A stretch of DNA of 64,000 nucleotides from Hericium rajendrae (taxonomy: Eukaryota > Basidiomycota > Agaricomycetes > Russulales > Hericiaceae), in contig CM065880.1 of the NCBI GenBank assembly GCA_033439255.1, positions 3,286,001-3,350,000 of the forward strand, written 5' to 3'. The notes beneath the pieces were generated by a model. It was not told the DNA's origin and searched no databases. It was given only the letters and a program-made list of their open reading frames with translations. Shown piece by piece: positions 19,051 to 28,250 of this stretch (positions are counted from its first letter, which is position 1; the number at the start of each line of letters is the position of its first letter). Both the position numbers and the translations under genes were made by a program.

Positions 19051-21416
19051 TCTACGAATGGCAAGGCTTCATATCCTGGATACTCGCTCATCTCTCTGAC
19101 ACCGCTCCCGGTCCGCAAGTGATTCACCTGGAATGGCGCGCCGTCTTAGACTACTGGCACCTGGGTTGGACCGAGAGCATCGGGACTTACATCGACCTTG
19201 CCCGACCAATTCGCTTTCTACCCGACATTCGTCTCCTCATCACCCACAATGCCTGTCCACGCTACGTATGGCGTGACGCCTTCGTATTCGAAAGAGACCT
19301 AGCCGCCTTAAACCCCCTCATTCTACGCACCCGCGATTGGCTACAAGCCCAGGCGGAAGAAGAGAAGCGCGCCACGGCCGATGCACGGAAAGCTCAACAA
19401 CGCATCAATAAAAGGAAGAAAAGTCAATCCAAGAAGAAGAAGCAAGTCCTTACGGATGACGATTTTGAATTCCAGAGCGACGACTCTATGTCGCACCTGG
19501 ACATGTGCACGGCAGAGGAAAAAGCGCGGGACGCCCAAGTCAAGCCCCCCACTGGTCCTTCTGCCTCGACTACAGAGGCCAACCGGGCTCCTTCCCCACC
19601 TCACACTGTATCGAGGGCTCCTCCAGCGCCGCGGGCTACTCCGCGACCTGCAGAGAGTCCTCACACTGCGACATCACTGTCATCAAATGACCATCGCCCG
19701 ACAGTATCCCTCGCCCCGGCCATGCCAACATGACCAGACGACTCGGTGTCGACGCTACCGCCGCCTCGCCCGCCCCCACCTCGCACCCCTCCTCGTCAGC
19801 TGCGTGGCGAGTCCCCCCCGGTCCTCACGCATCGCCTCCAGGCGTCCGAAATTGCAGCCTGCCCTCCGTCGGAGAATCGACGCATTACGAGCACAGCACG
19901 TCCTTCGTCCCCGCGCGACATCCGTATGCGTTCCCCATCCGCGCCATCCCCTCCGCAACATGCCGCACAATGGCGCCGGACCCCATCCCCTCCGCGCCGC
20001 TGACAGCGCACACGCTCCCCGGACAGCCGACCACGTACAGAGCACGGTCGAGCGACCACCTCGTCTGGGTCTCAACACCGCTCGAGGGGCACAGAGCATG
20101 CCCCGCACAGACGAACCACTCTTACGGATGCCCTGTGGAGCACGGCCCATCGCCAAATGGAGGAACGCACCCGCGAACGGGCTCCTTATAGGTCAAATTT
20201 CAGCTCACACAACCGTGCCCACGATCGTGACCACCACCGCGCCCGTAGCCCCCGTGGTCCGTTCACCTCACGTCCGCGGCGGTCATCCCCAACCAGAACA
20301 TCACTCCTGAACCGTCTCGACCGTTCCCCGTGCCGAGGACCACCTGGCCGCGACCTCGCCAGTCGCATCCGCAATGCTCCCGCGCCGCTACCCCTCCTTA
20401 GCCGCCTGACGGAGACCACCATGCGACCTGAACCGCCACGCCCTGCACCTCCTAGCAGGTCTCCATCTCTGCTGCCAGCAACTGTCGACACATCCTACAG
20501 CGCGACTATGCCACAGCTGTCGCCACCGGAGGCCGTTCCAGCCATTTGGCCGCTAGGACCGATGCCCACCAGCATTGTTTCGATGCCAATCAGCGACGAA
20601 GGGTACATATTTTTGGATGCTCGCGGACAATTGCGTGTGATGTACTGGCGCGCCACGGGCCGGTCTTCTTCACCAACAGAGGACGTCTGACAACTTCTGC
20701 GACGTGGAGTTCCCTTCACTTGGCGCGTACCCATTCCCAATGCGCCTTCAGCTGCCATGCCCTCGGCCATCGCTCCAGCGCCACCCCCAGCCAACTGGTA
20801 CGATACAGAGGCTGCCAATGAGACGGCCCACGAACAAGCACTCATCGCCTTCTTCCTTCAGCCAGGCGCTCACCGCTTCCTGGCCATGGGAGGTCTCGCC
20901 TGGCGTCTGGCGCTACAATACAGCCCCCCCACACTCATTGCTGAAGCCCTTCAAGGTCCGTCTCACTACGTACGGGCACTCCGTCGTGGGGATCTCGTCA
21001 GTGCACCCGAACCAGTATCTGGAGACCGCCTCTATCCAGGGGAAGAAGATATCCTCGTCGGTTGACTCCCCGGGGGCCGTTCTATATGGCCCTCGCTCGG
21101 TACATTCCTCTCCTCGACGGTCTGGAATGGCGAGTGGCTCCCTCAAAATGAAGCTTGGTTTCAACGACGCCGAAGTTTGTTCACCACTCCCAATATGCGT
21201 TCATACACAGGTGCACACTGGCACCGTGAACTTCGTGATCAAGTAGGAAGTGGGAATCGGCGTTCCCGCACGGGCATCGGCTCTTCCGAGCACGGCCAAA
21301 CCCTGCTCCTTCAGAATGTGGAAGCATTATCATTTGCCGTTATTCGCCTTTTGAACCCGCCCGCCACCCCACCCGCAGAACCACAGACCAATACCGAGGG
21401 ACAGTCGGAATCGTGA
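19051..21416 (+). pseudogene. outer host ORF, 3' part with four in-frame TGA codons
   Basis: Continuation of 2313-2618 in the same frame (first codon spans the GCGT duplication). It reads on for 789 codons to the stop at 21414-21416 and is interrupted only by TGA at 19731, 20001, 20688 and 21063. The segments are a Trp-rich part (LEWRAVLDYW, FVFERDLAAL), a basic coiled stretch (INKRKKSQSKKKK), a long Pro/Ser/Arg-rich linker, a domain with ISDEGYIFLDARGQLRV, and a C-terminal part with WNGEWLPQNEAWF and HWHRELRDQVG. The four breaks fit CGA-to-TGA changes at CpG. Calling it a pseudogene assumes no read-through. The family is unknown to me. Confidence 0.6.
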
Positions 21417-21419
21417 GCT

Positions 21420-21960
21420 AAGAGACGGGGGGGGGCTATGTAACGACCTAGGGTTACGGAAAGGGAGGAGCGTCGCTGAGTCACGATTTCCGTATTTAGA
21501 AGTCACGCCAGGCGCGTCGTATTTGAGAGCTCGTCATGTATCCTAAACTTCATCTTGATCAACTCGCATCTTTTTCTTGTTTTCTCTCTCTCTCTCCCTC
21601 TCTGTTTCTCTTGCTTTCGTGCACTCCTCTCTCAGTTTCTCTTTTCTCGCCTCCTCGTAAGTCTCTCCCTCTTACTCGTCGGCTCTTCGACGAGCCTTCG
21701 ACTCTCACCGCCAGCGAAGCATCAACCCTCGCGCTCGAACCGAACGAAGCCCTACGCGCGGCTTGGCTTCTCGAGCGCGACGCTTGCCTTTCAGCTACAG
21801 CAAGAGCCTGACAGACGAGGGCACTCTCGCTGCAGGAGTCTCTCCTCGGTCCTCAAGACGTCTGCCGGCATTGCAGAGGATCCCTGCAAGCCTCGCACAC
21901 CATCAGTTCCCCACTCTCGCTCATCATCCGCCTCGACTCGAGCTTCCGGCTGCGACCCAT
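21420..21960 (+). other. purine tract and possible LTR after the outer ORF
   Basis: Directly after the outer ORF stop comes AGAGACGGGGGGGGGC (about 21421-21436), a polypurine-tract look-alike, then TATGTAACGACCTAGGG, which could be an LTR start. A CT-rich stretch (21575-21660) follows. No second copy of this sequence was found left of 2313, so an LTR identity is not proven. No gene is seen here. Confidence 0.35.
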
Positions 21961-21974
21961 TTTAGACATGCATC

Positions 21975-23254
21975 ACATTTTGTCGCGCTCAAGCTCACCA
22001 AACAGGTAAAAGAACAAATGCCCGTCTTCTACCACCTCGGCGCAAGCACAACAAAAATGACAGAAAAACCGATCTGCCTCCTCGAAAACCACGGAGTATG
22101 CACAGTAGCTGACCTCCTCACCTTGACTAGGCGTATCAACAACCCAACCACGGGCCACCCGCACTCCGGCCGCAGGAACTGCAGGTGCATTGACTGCAAA
22201 CGCGACCAAGATAATGACTGTACCAACCCACATGCGTGCGCACTAGAGGCGAACGTGATGCTAAACAGAATCAAACCTAAATATAACCCGAAGAACACCC
22301 CAATAAATGACGGACTCACCCTCACCCACCGCCGATGCAAGACAAATGCCACCGCAATAGCCTCAAATGGCTGCGTACTGTTCGACCCAACAGTGACCTG
22401 CAAAACCACGCTAGCAGAATGCTTCAGAATCTTTACTGACCCAACGAAGAGCTCGACAGAACCTGCTTACCGCTTGACAAACCCACATGGAGGGGTAAAC
22501 CTCCCTCACCTTAAACGAGTTATATATACAGACAGCTCCTGCCAAAACAATGGAAAACTTAATGCAAAATGCGGCGCGGGCATATGGATAGCAGAGGGGC
22601 ATCCCCAAAACGAAGCCTTCTGCATCCCAGGTAAAAAAACACTCCAATCAAATAGGAGAAGTGGTCGCAGTGATAAGAGCCCTGCAAACGACGGACAATT
22701 GTGCCCCAATCATAATTAAAACCGACTCACAATATGTGAAAAACAGACTTACCGAGCACCTAGCAGCATGGGAAAACAGAGGCTGGATCGGAGTTGCGAA
22801 CAGCGACTTCTTCAAAGCAGCAGCATACCAATTACGATGACGATCTGCGACAACGGAATTCCAGTGGGTCAAAGGGCACAATGGTGAACCAGGAAATGAA
22901 TATGCGGACCAACTCGCCGGGGAAGGTGTCGACAAACCTAACCCGGACGTCCTTGACCTCACGGTCCCAGACCCCTTTAACATGACGGGTGCAAGCGTTG
23001 CGACAATAACACAGTCCATTGCCTATCACGATATCAGCGACACCAAAAAAGAGATATCACAAACTACGACTCAACTCAACTTGAAAAAGGTAAGACAGGC
23101 ATTACAAGCCTTCATGAATACCATAGAAACAGACGCCGCCATATGGAAGGCGACGAGGCACGAAGACCTACGACTACGCATCCAACAGTGGGCCTGGCAT
23201 AACCTACATGGCGTTGTCGTGAACAAAACCCGTTTTGATCATCAACCTAAGTGA
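21975..23254 (+). pseudogene. 5'-truncated LINE: post-RT region and RNase H
   Basis: The recognisable part begins near 21975, downstream of where the reverse transcriptase would be, with a QMPVFYHLGAS segment. It continues with a cysteine-rich stretch (CRCIDCKRDQDNDCTNPHAC) and then an RNase H domain (YTDSSCQNN at about 22530, [32 protein letters not shown] at about 22905). A frameshift near 22655 and a TGA near 22840 break the frame. The LINE resumes at about 33110, so the sequence between is inserted later. It is a dead, 5'-truncated non-LTR element. Confidence 0.75.
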
Positions 23255-23509
23255 TTCAGTGATTAAAATTGTATGATAGATCGGTATCGGTGTGCGATAG
23301 ATCAGTATGGGCTGATAAATGGGTTGCTGAACACTATGGGACCTGATCGGCAAGAACCAAGCGACCGGACCAAGTCGAGACCCAGATTCAAGATCCCGAT
23401 CACCCTCAACCTGCGGTCTGGCGCCCGATCTTAAGATTCAGTAATATTCATGTGGAAGCAAGAATGATATTAAAGGGTTCGCGTTGACACACAGTGCCAC
23501 CTGGCAACC

Positions 23510-24334
23510 ATGCTCGGTATTTTCTGCCCTCATCGCTCATCTCTTGATGCACAGCTTTATCCGCTGCTCGTCAATCCAATCTTCAAGGACAATCCCATCG
23601 AAGTCCGAGTAACCCGCGAATACACCCGCCACGTGCTACCTAATTCGGTCATCTCAGGTGTACAGCCCACGTCAGGATTCCCCAGGATGTCTATCTCGAG
23701 CAGAGCATCGATAAGTGCCGTGCGCCCTGCCTCGTGTCAACGGCCAGGTGGCATAGCCCCACCGGACCAGCATGCCCTACCACCTCGTCCCTCCTCTCCT
23801 CTCCAGATCGTCAATGACCTCGACGATGATGACCACCTCACGTATCCCTCCTCCTATCGTCATCTCTCAGTAGAGGCACGGTATCCTGCCTACTCGCTCA
23901 GCTGGTTCGTCACGCAGCGCCCATCCCTTCACATCCGCAAAGGCCTGCTCGTCGAGCTGGTGCTGACTTACAAGGAGACCACCCTCACCACCCAAGCTCG
24001 CTTGGCCAAGATCTTGCATGTCGGCCCAACCTGGGTGCACTTCCGAGCCGAGCGTGAAGACACTCGGGGGTACGAACCGACAAGTGTCCAGCTCGTGGTC
24101 CCTCGCATCTGGACCGAGCTCCCTCGCTACTATCCCATCCTCGCTCTCCTTAGCTGCCGCCATCCGATCGACATCCACGAACCATTTGACCCGGCAGGTG
24201 ACAGGCAGATCCACAACCGGCCATTCGTCCTCCCCGACAATGTCGACCCTGAGGATGTGGAGAGGGTGGAGCAGTTGCGGCGGTGGTCATGCAAGATGGA
24301 TATCTTGACAGGGAAGGAACGGTACTACATCTGA
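23510..24334 (+). CDS. unrecognised 274-aa ORF within inserted block
   Basis: An open frame starting ATG at 23510 and ending 24334. Its C-terminal half looks protein-like (LVVPRIWTELPRYYPILALL; PDNVDPEDVERVEQLRRW), while the N-terminal part is Pro/Ser-rich. I recognise no catalytic motif. It lies between the two LINE halves and upstream of an AT-rich block, so it may belong to another mobile element or be a displaced exon. Bases 23255-23509 hold no feature I can support. Confidence 0.4.
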   Translation: MLGIFCPHRSSLDAQLYPLLVNPIFKDNPIEVRVTREYTRHVLPNSVISGVQPTSGFPRMSISSRASISAVRPASCQRPGGIAPPDQHALPPRPSSPLQIVNDLDDDDHLTYPSSYRHLSVEARYPAYSLSWFVTQRPSLHIRKGLLVELVLTYKETTLTTQARLAKILHVGPTWVHFRAEREDTRGYEPTSVQLVVPRIWTELPRYYPILALLSCRHPIDIHEPFDPAGDRQIHNRPFVLPDNVDPEDVERVEQLRRWSCKMDILTGKERYYI

Positions 24335-24699
24335 GGAGAGGGAATGCAGCCATGGACTGCTCGTATGTTTTGTTTTGTCTCATACTTTGCTTGCGATCGC
24401 ATCGTCGTCACTCATTTTCGCATCTACGCTATCTGTCATCATATTCCGCATGTCGATCTTTGCGCGCGAGCTATTCAGACCTTCTGCATTAATCACACGA
24501 CCATCTGCCCCATCGCACCCTCCTTCGTCGACTTCGTCATTTTTCCTCATCCGTCACAAGTTAGGAAGTGCTACGTGGACTTTACTACTATTGTTTACTC
24601 GGCTATGATGAGCGCGCATACTATACGTCACATGCAGCAGTTGTCCGTAGTTTGTTCATCATGATGGAATACATTCGTTCGGTGACATGTTCAGAAAGC

Positions 24700-25330
24700 T
24701 TGAAGGTTTACAGTAAAGCTAGATAAATCTTAAAAGATATTTGAAAGTAAACTTGAGCTATTCTATGTCTAGTAATAGAATGAGAACAAGTGCCAGGACT
24801 CAGAACTAAGTCTGAATAACTGTAACAATTGAGTAAAAATAAATACTCAAATTTGTAAATAGCCTAAGAATAAAGAATAGCTCTAGTTCATGGTTCAACA
24901 AGTTTACAAGTGATGAGTCTGCCTAGCCCACAGGCCGACAGAGCAGTGGATTTGTAAGCACATTTGCTTACAAGAACACTGATAAAGTGTCAAATAGTAA
25001 TAAACAAAGCTTATAAAGCAGAATCTCTGACTACAAAGCAAGATTTGGGATTACAGAGCAGGAAAGATGTATTATAAAGCATGCAGAGTGCTAAGAAAGT
25101 GGATTTATAAGCAGGAAATGTGATTATGAATCAGATCAGTAAGCAAGAATGTGATTACAAATGCACTTAATAAGCAAGGAATGCAGCATTACAAAGCCAA
25201 GTTTGCTTATAAAGCTCATTATAAATCACTAACAAATGCAGGAAATACTCTAAGGTTACATACATAGTAGATAGTTCTCACAGTAGTGTAGCATCATGTA
25301 CATATATGGAAGTTCATTCTCGGGGCCCCA
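24700..25330. repeat. AT-rich degenerate microrepeat
   Basis: Many loosely repeated words of the type TTATAAAGCA, ATTACAAAGC and AATAAGCAGG with variable spacing. No coding frame. The block ends near 25340 with GGTATATAAGGAGC, which could be a promoter-like TATA element, and a run of C at 25364-25371. Confidence 0.45.
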
Positions 25331-25584
25331 AAAGGTATATAAGGAGCTCCAGATTGACCTAACCCCCCCCAATCAACCACTTGACTTTAAAACCACCATC
25401 TCCAGAGTGAGAATAAGTGTGAAGCATTTGAGTTAAGGTAAGTTTAGCTACTAGACCGATTGGAAGGCTAGTTAGTTAGTTGGTTCACTTAAGTCCTATC
25501 TTTGCTTTTACGTCCGTGGTACGTAAGCAACTCATCAATTCAAGTCTAGTTCCATTTGACGTCCGTAGTACGTATTGAATATCG

Positions 25585-25589
25585 CTATC
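25585..25589. repeat. 5-bp target duplication of gypsy element, left copy
   Basis: CTATC precedes the left LTR and recurs at 32677-32681 directly after the right LTR. Confidence 0.9.
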
Positions 25590-26012
25590 TGTCACGGATC
25601 GCTCCATTTCTCTCCGCCTTCTTCTCTGCCATCAAGGCATCGCGTCGGTCATGTGCTCCAGCAGCCCCATCACATGTTCACTTCCTCACATGACCTGGGG
25701 CTATCCTTCACCCATGCCCTTGTTCCCCTTTGGGACATCCTATTGTTCTCCCTCCCATTGTTCTCCTTTTGGCCACCATTGTTCTCACTCTATTGTTCGA
25801 CCCGTTATGGTGTCCATTGTTCTTTTCCCATTGTCGTCCCAGTACTTATAGGCTCCCTGTCGCTCGCCTATTTCCCTAGATTGTCCATTTCGTCTGTACC
25901 GTACTGTACCTCCAATACAGGTCACTGCGCTGCTAGTCGCTCTCTGCTCTCTCGCTCCCATCATCGCTGGTGACTTGGGTGGTTCTCTGCTGTCTACGAC
26001 CGAGTCTTGACA
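25590..26012 (+). repeat. gypsy 5' LTR (423 bp)
   Basis: Begins TGTCACGGATC and ends CGAGTCTTGACA. It matches 32254-32676 without visible difference. It contains repeated CATTGTTC words and CAGTACTTATAGG near 25840 as a possible core promoter. Confidence 0.92.
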
Positions 26013-26013
26013 C

Positions 26014-27237
26014 CTGGACAATCTCTCATACACCCACCTCACCTCCCTACTATCGCCCATCATACCTCTCTTCTTTGAACCCTTCACCGCCGACATCTTC
26101 ACCGAATCTCGACATCCATTCCATCAACCTCATCTCCCCTTCCCCATCGCCAACACCATCGAGGGCAGTGCACTCATTCCCCTCCTCCGCTATTGTGCTG
26201 TGAAGCGTTGGGAAGCCGAAGGAGTTTGGTTTCGATTGAGATCGTGGAAACCACGTGCAGGTGCTATCTCCATTGCCTTATACGTTCGAATTCGAGTCGC
26301 TTTTGACGTCGACTTGCAAGAATTCACGTTTGGTGCCTCGGACATCGCCTACCACTGTCGCCAACCCAACCGAGGATCCCCTGCGATCATCCTGCCATCG
26401 ACCTCATTCCCCTTTTGCACACTAGGTTTCTTCACCCCAGAACCCTCGCCTGAGCCTGTGTGGGCCAGAGAACGCCTCGGCCACCGATTCCTCAGAACCC
26501 CGTACTCCACCACCTTGTACCCTCGTGCCCTTGGACGTCGTCCAGTTGCGGCAGACTTCCTGTAGGTTGTCACCATTGATTCCACCGACCCCCGCTTCCA
26601 GACCACTGCACCCTTCCCACTCGGGATCTTCGAGTCACTTGGGGACTACCACATTTACACCCTTGCTGGCATCGCCCGGATCCACTTTTCTCACCAAGAC
26701 GCTGCTATCCGCCAGTGGTACTTCACTGAGCGTGAAGACTTCCCCTACCTCGAACTCGTCGACTTCGACGTTGCCAGAGAAGAACACCACCGCCTACACC
26801 CAGCCACTCCACCGCTCCCCACCGTCGCCCCTCCTAGTATCGACTCCCCTCCTGCACGCACCGAACCCCTCTTTGTACCAACAGGTATCATCTTCAACGC
26901 CGTTACCAGGAAGTACTACGCATACCGTTCCAACTCTCGACGCCTAGTCGTTGGCTGGAGACCAAACCTAGTAGAAGGAAGAGATCAGTGGTTTTGGCAG
27001 GCCAGTAGCGTTTTCATCACTGAACCTGAACTCGCTCTCTCTCATCAAGTCCTAGAAGCCCGCGAGCAAGAGCGAGTTACCCGGCTCGCAGTCCTCCGCT
27101 CACCGCTACCCCCTCGCATCCCAACCCCGATACCAATCCCCTCACCCGCTCCACCTGTTACCACTGTTACATCCACATCCACCGTCAACGTCAAACCGAT
27201 CATCGCCCCAGCTCCCCCTGTTCAGCCACCCGACGAC
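26014..27237 (+). CDS. gypsy leader frame preceding gag, no ATG, one TAG
   Basis: The gag reading frame is open from the end of the 5' LTR (26014) to 26562, stops at TAG 26563-26565, and is open again from 26566 to the gag ATG at 27238. No in-frame ATG occurs upstream of 27238. The two segments read as protein (WEAEGVWFRLRSWKPR; FPLGIFESLGDYHIYTLAGIARIHF; RDQWFWQASSVF), so this is probably a real N-terminal extension or separate product. It would need a spliced or non-AUG start, or have been lost by mutation. The function is unknown. Confidence 0.45.
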
Positions 27238-28227
27238 ATGTCCAACCCCGAGATTGGCATCAAACCTGCTCCCTTTGAGGGAGATCGTTCCAAGTCCAAG
27301 GAGTTCCAGTTGCGTATTCGCTTATTCCTTCGCGCCAACTCTACCCGGTATAAAGATGATACCGCCCAGATCTCCCTCTTCCTCGACCTCTGCCAGGGCC
27401 CTATTGCCGGCCAGTGGGCCACCCAGCGTGTCGAGGAGATCCTTGAGGATGACGATCTTGTGGCTGCAAACACATCTCCAGCCCACGTCCCTCGCTATGC
27501 CAACCTCGCTGCCCTTCGAACTCGCTTCAATTTGGACTTCTCCCCCCTTGACGACTCCAAGGACGCCTCCCATGCCATCCAGACCCTCCAGATGGGTACG
27601 CGCCCGGTAGTCGACTACATCACCGAGTTCGAGTCCTTCGCTCCTCGCACCGGCTACAACGATGTGGCCCTGATCGATTGGTTCCTGCGTGGCCTCAACA
27701 GCGCTTTGCGGGATGATTGCCAGCGCAGCTACCCCACGCCCACCACCCTGGATGAGTGGAAGGCGAGGGCCCGTGACAGGAATGCTGCCTACCTCATGCG
27801 CACCCGGTTCCAGAGTCCCCGCCCTACAACTGGGCGCACCCCGGTGAGCACTCGCTCCCCTCAGTCCACATCTACTGGCCGATCCCGCACAGTTGCTGCT
27901 ACAAGTGCCCCACTGCCCAAACTCTTGGAGCCTGACCGTGAGCGTCTCAGGCGTGAGGGTGGTTGCTTTCGCTGCCGCCAGAAGGGCCATGGCTTCCGCG
28001 ACTGCCCCCTCAATGCCGACTCCAACCCCCGTGCCCCAATCCCTCGTGTCCGAGCGCTAGAAACCGGCTCTGCCCCGGGGGTAGCTCCAGAAGATGCAGC
28101 CGCCGCCCTCGCTGTCCCCGCCATCACCAGGTCCATCGCCGACTTATCGTCGCAATTGAAGGACTTGAGCGAGGAAGAGAGGGAAGAGGCAAAGGCTGCA
28201 TTAAAGGATATGGTTGAGGGTTTTTAA
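27238..28227 (+). CDS. gag: gypsy Gag
   Basis: A 329-aa capsid-like protein. The retrotransposon Gag domain spans about residues 10-180 (KEFQLRIRLFLRANS, GPIAGQWA, RPVVDYITEFESFA, NDVALIDWFLRGLN). One CCHC zinc knuckle lies at about residue 243 (CFRCRQKGHGFRDC). The C terminus is helical and acidic and ends GGT TTT TAA at 28219-28227. It packages element RNA. Pol begins in the -1 frame at the stop codon. Confidence 0.9.
   Translation: MSNPEIGIKPAPFEGDRSKSKEFQLRIRLFLRANSTRYKDDTAQISLFLDLCQGPIAGQWATQRVEEILEDDDLVAANTSPAHVPRYANLAALRTRFNLDFSPLDDSKDASHAIQTLQMGTRPVVDYITEFESFAPRTGYNDVALIDWFLRGLNSALRDDCQRSYPTPTTLDEWKARARDRNAAYLMRTRFQSPRPTTGRTPVSTRSPQSTSTGRSRTVAATSAPLPKLLEPDRERLRREGGCFRCRQKGHGFRDCPLNADSNPRAPIPRVRALETGSAPGVAPEDAAAALAVPAITRSIADLSSQLKDLSEEEREEAKAALKDMVEGF
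28218..28227 (+). promoter_or_regulatory. candidate -1 ribosomal frameshift site gag/pol
   Basis: GGGTTTT at 28218-28224 fits the X-XXY-YYZ slippery pattern in the gag frame and is followed at once by the gag stop TAA (28225-28227). Slipping back one base joins the frame that runs without a stop into pol (28251 onward). No downstream pseudoknot was worked out. Confidence 0.55.
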
Positions 28228-28250
28228 AGCGCCCCCTGGTCACGTCGTCC

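Noticed and set aside
19731-21065. Selenocysteine decoding of the TGA codons
   Set aside because: Fungi of this group are not known to have the selenocysteine machinery, and no SECIS-like element was identified; CpG decay or read-through is simpler.
21438-21450. Firm LTR call at TGTAACGACC
   Set aside because: No second copy was found in the window, so it is kept only as a possibility.
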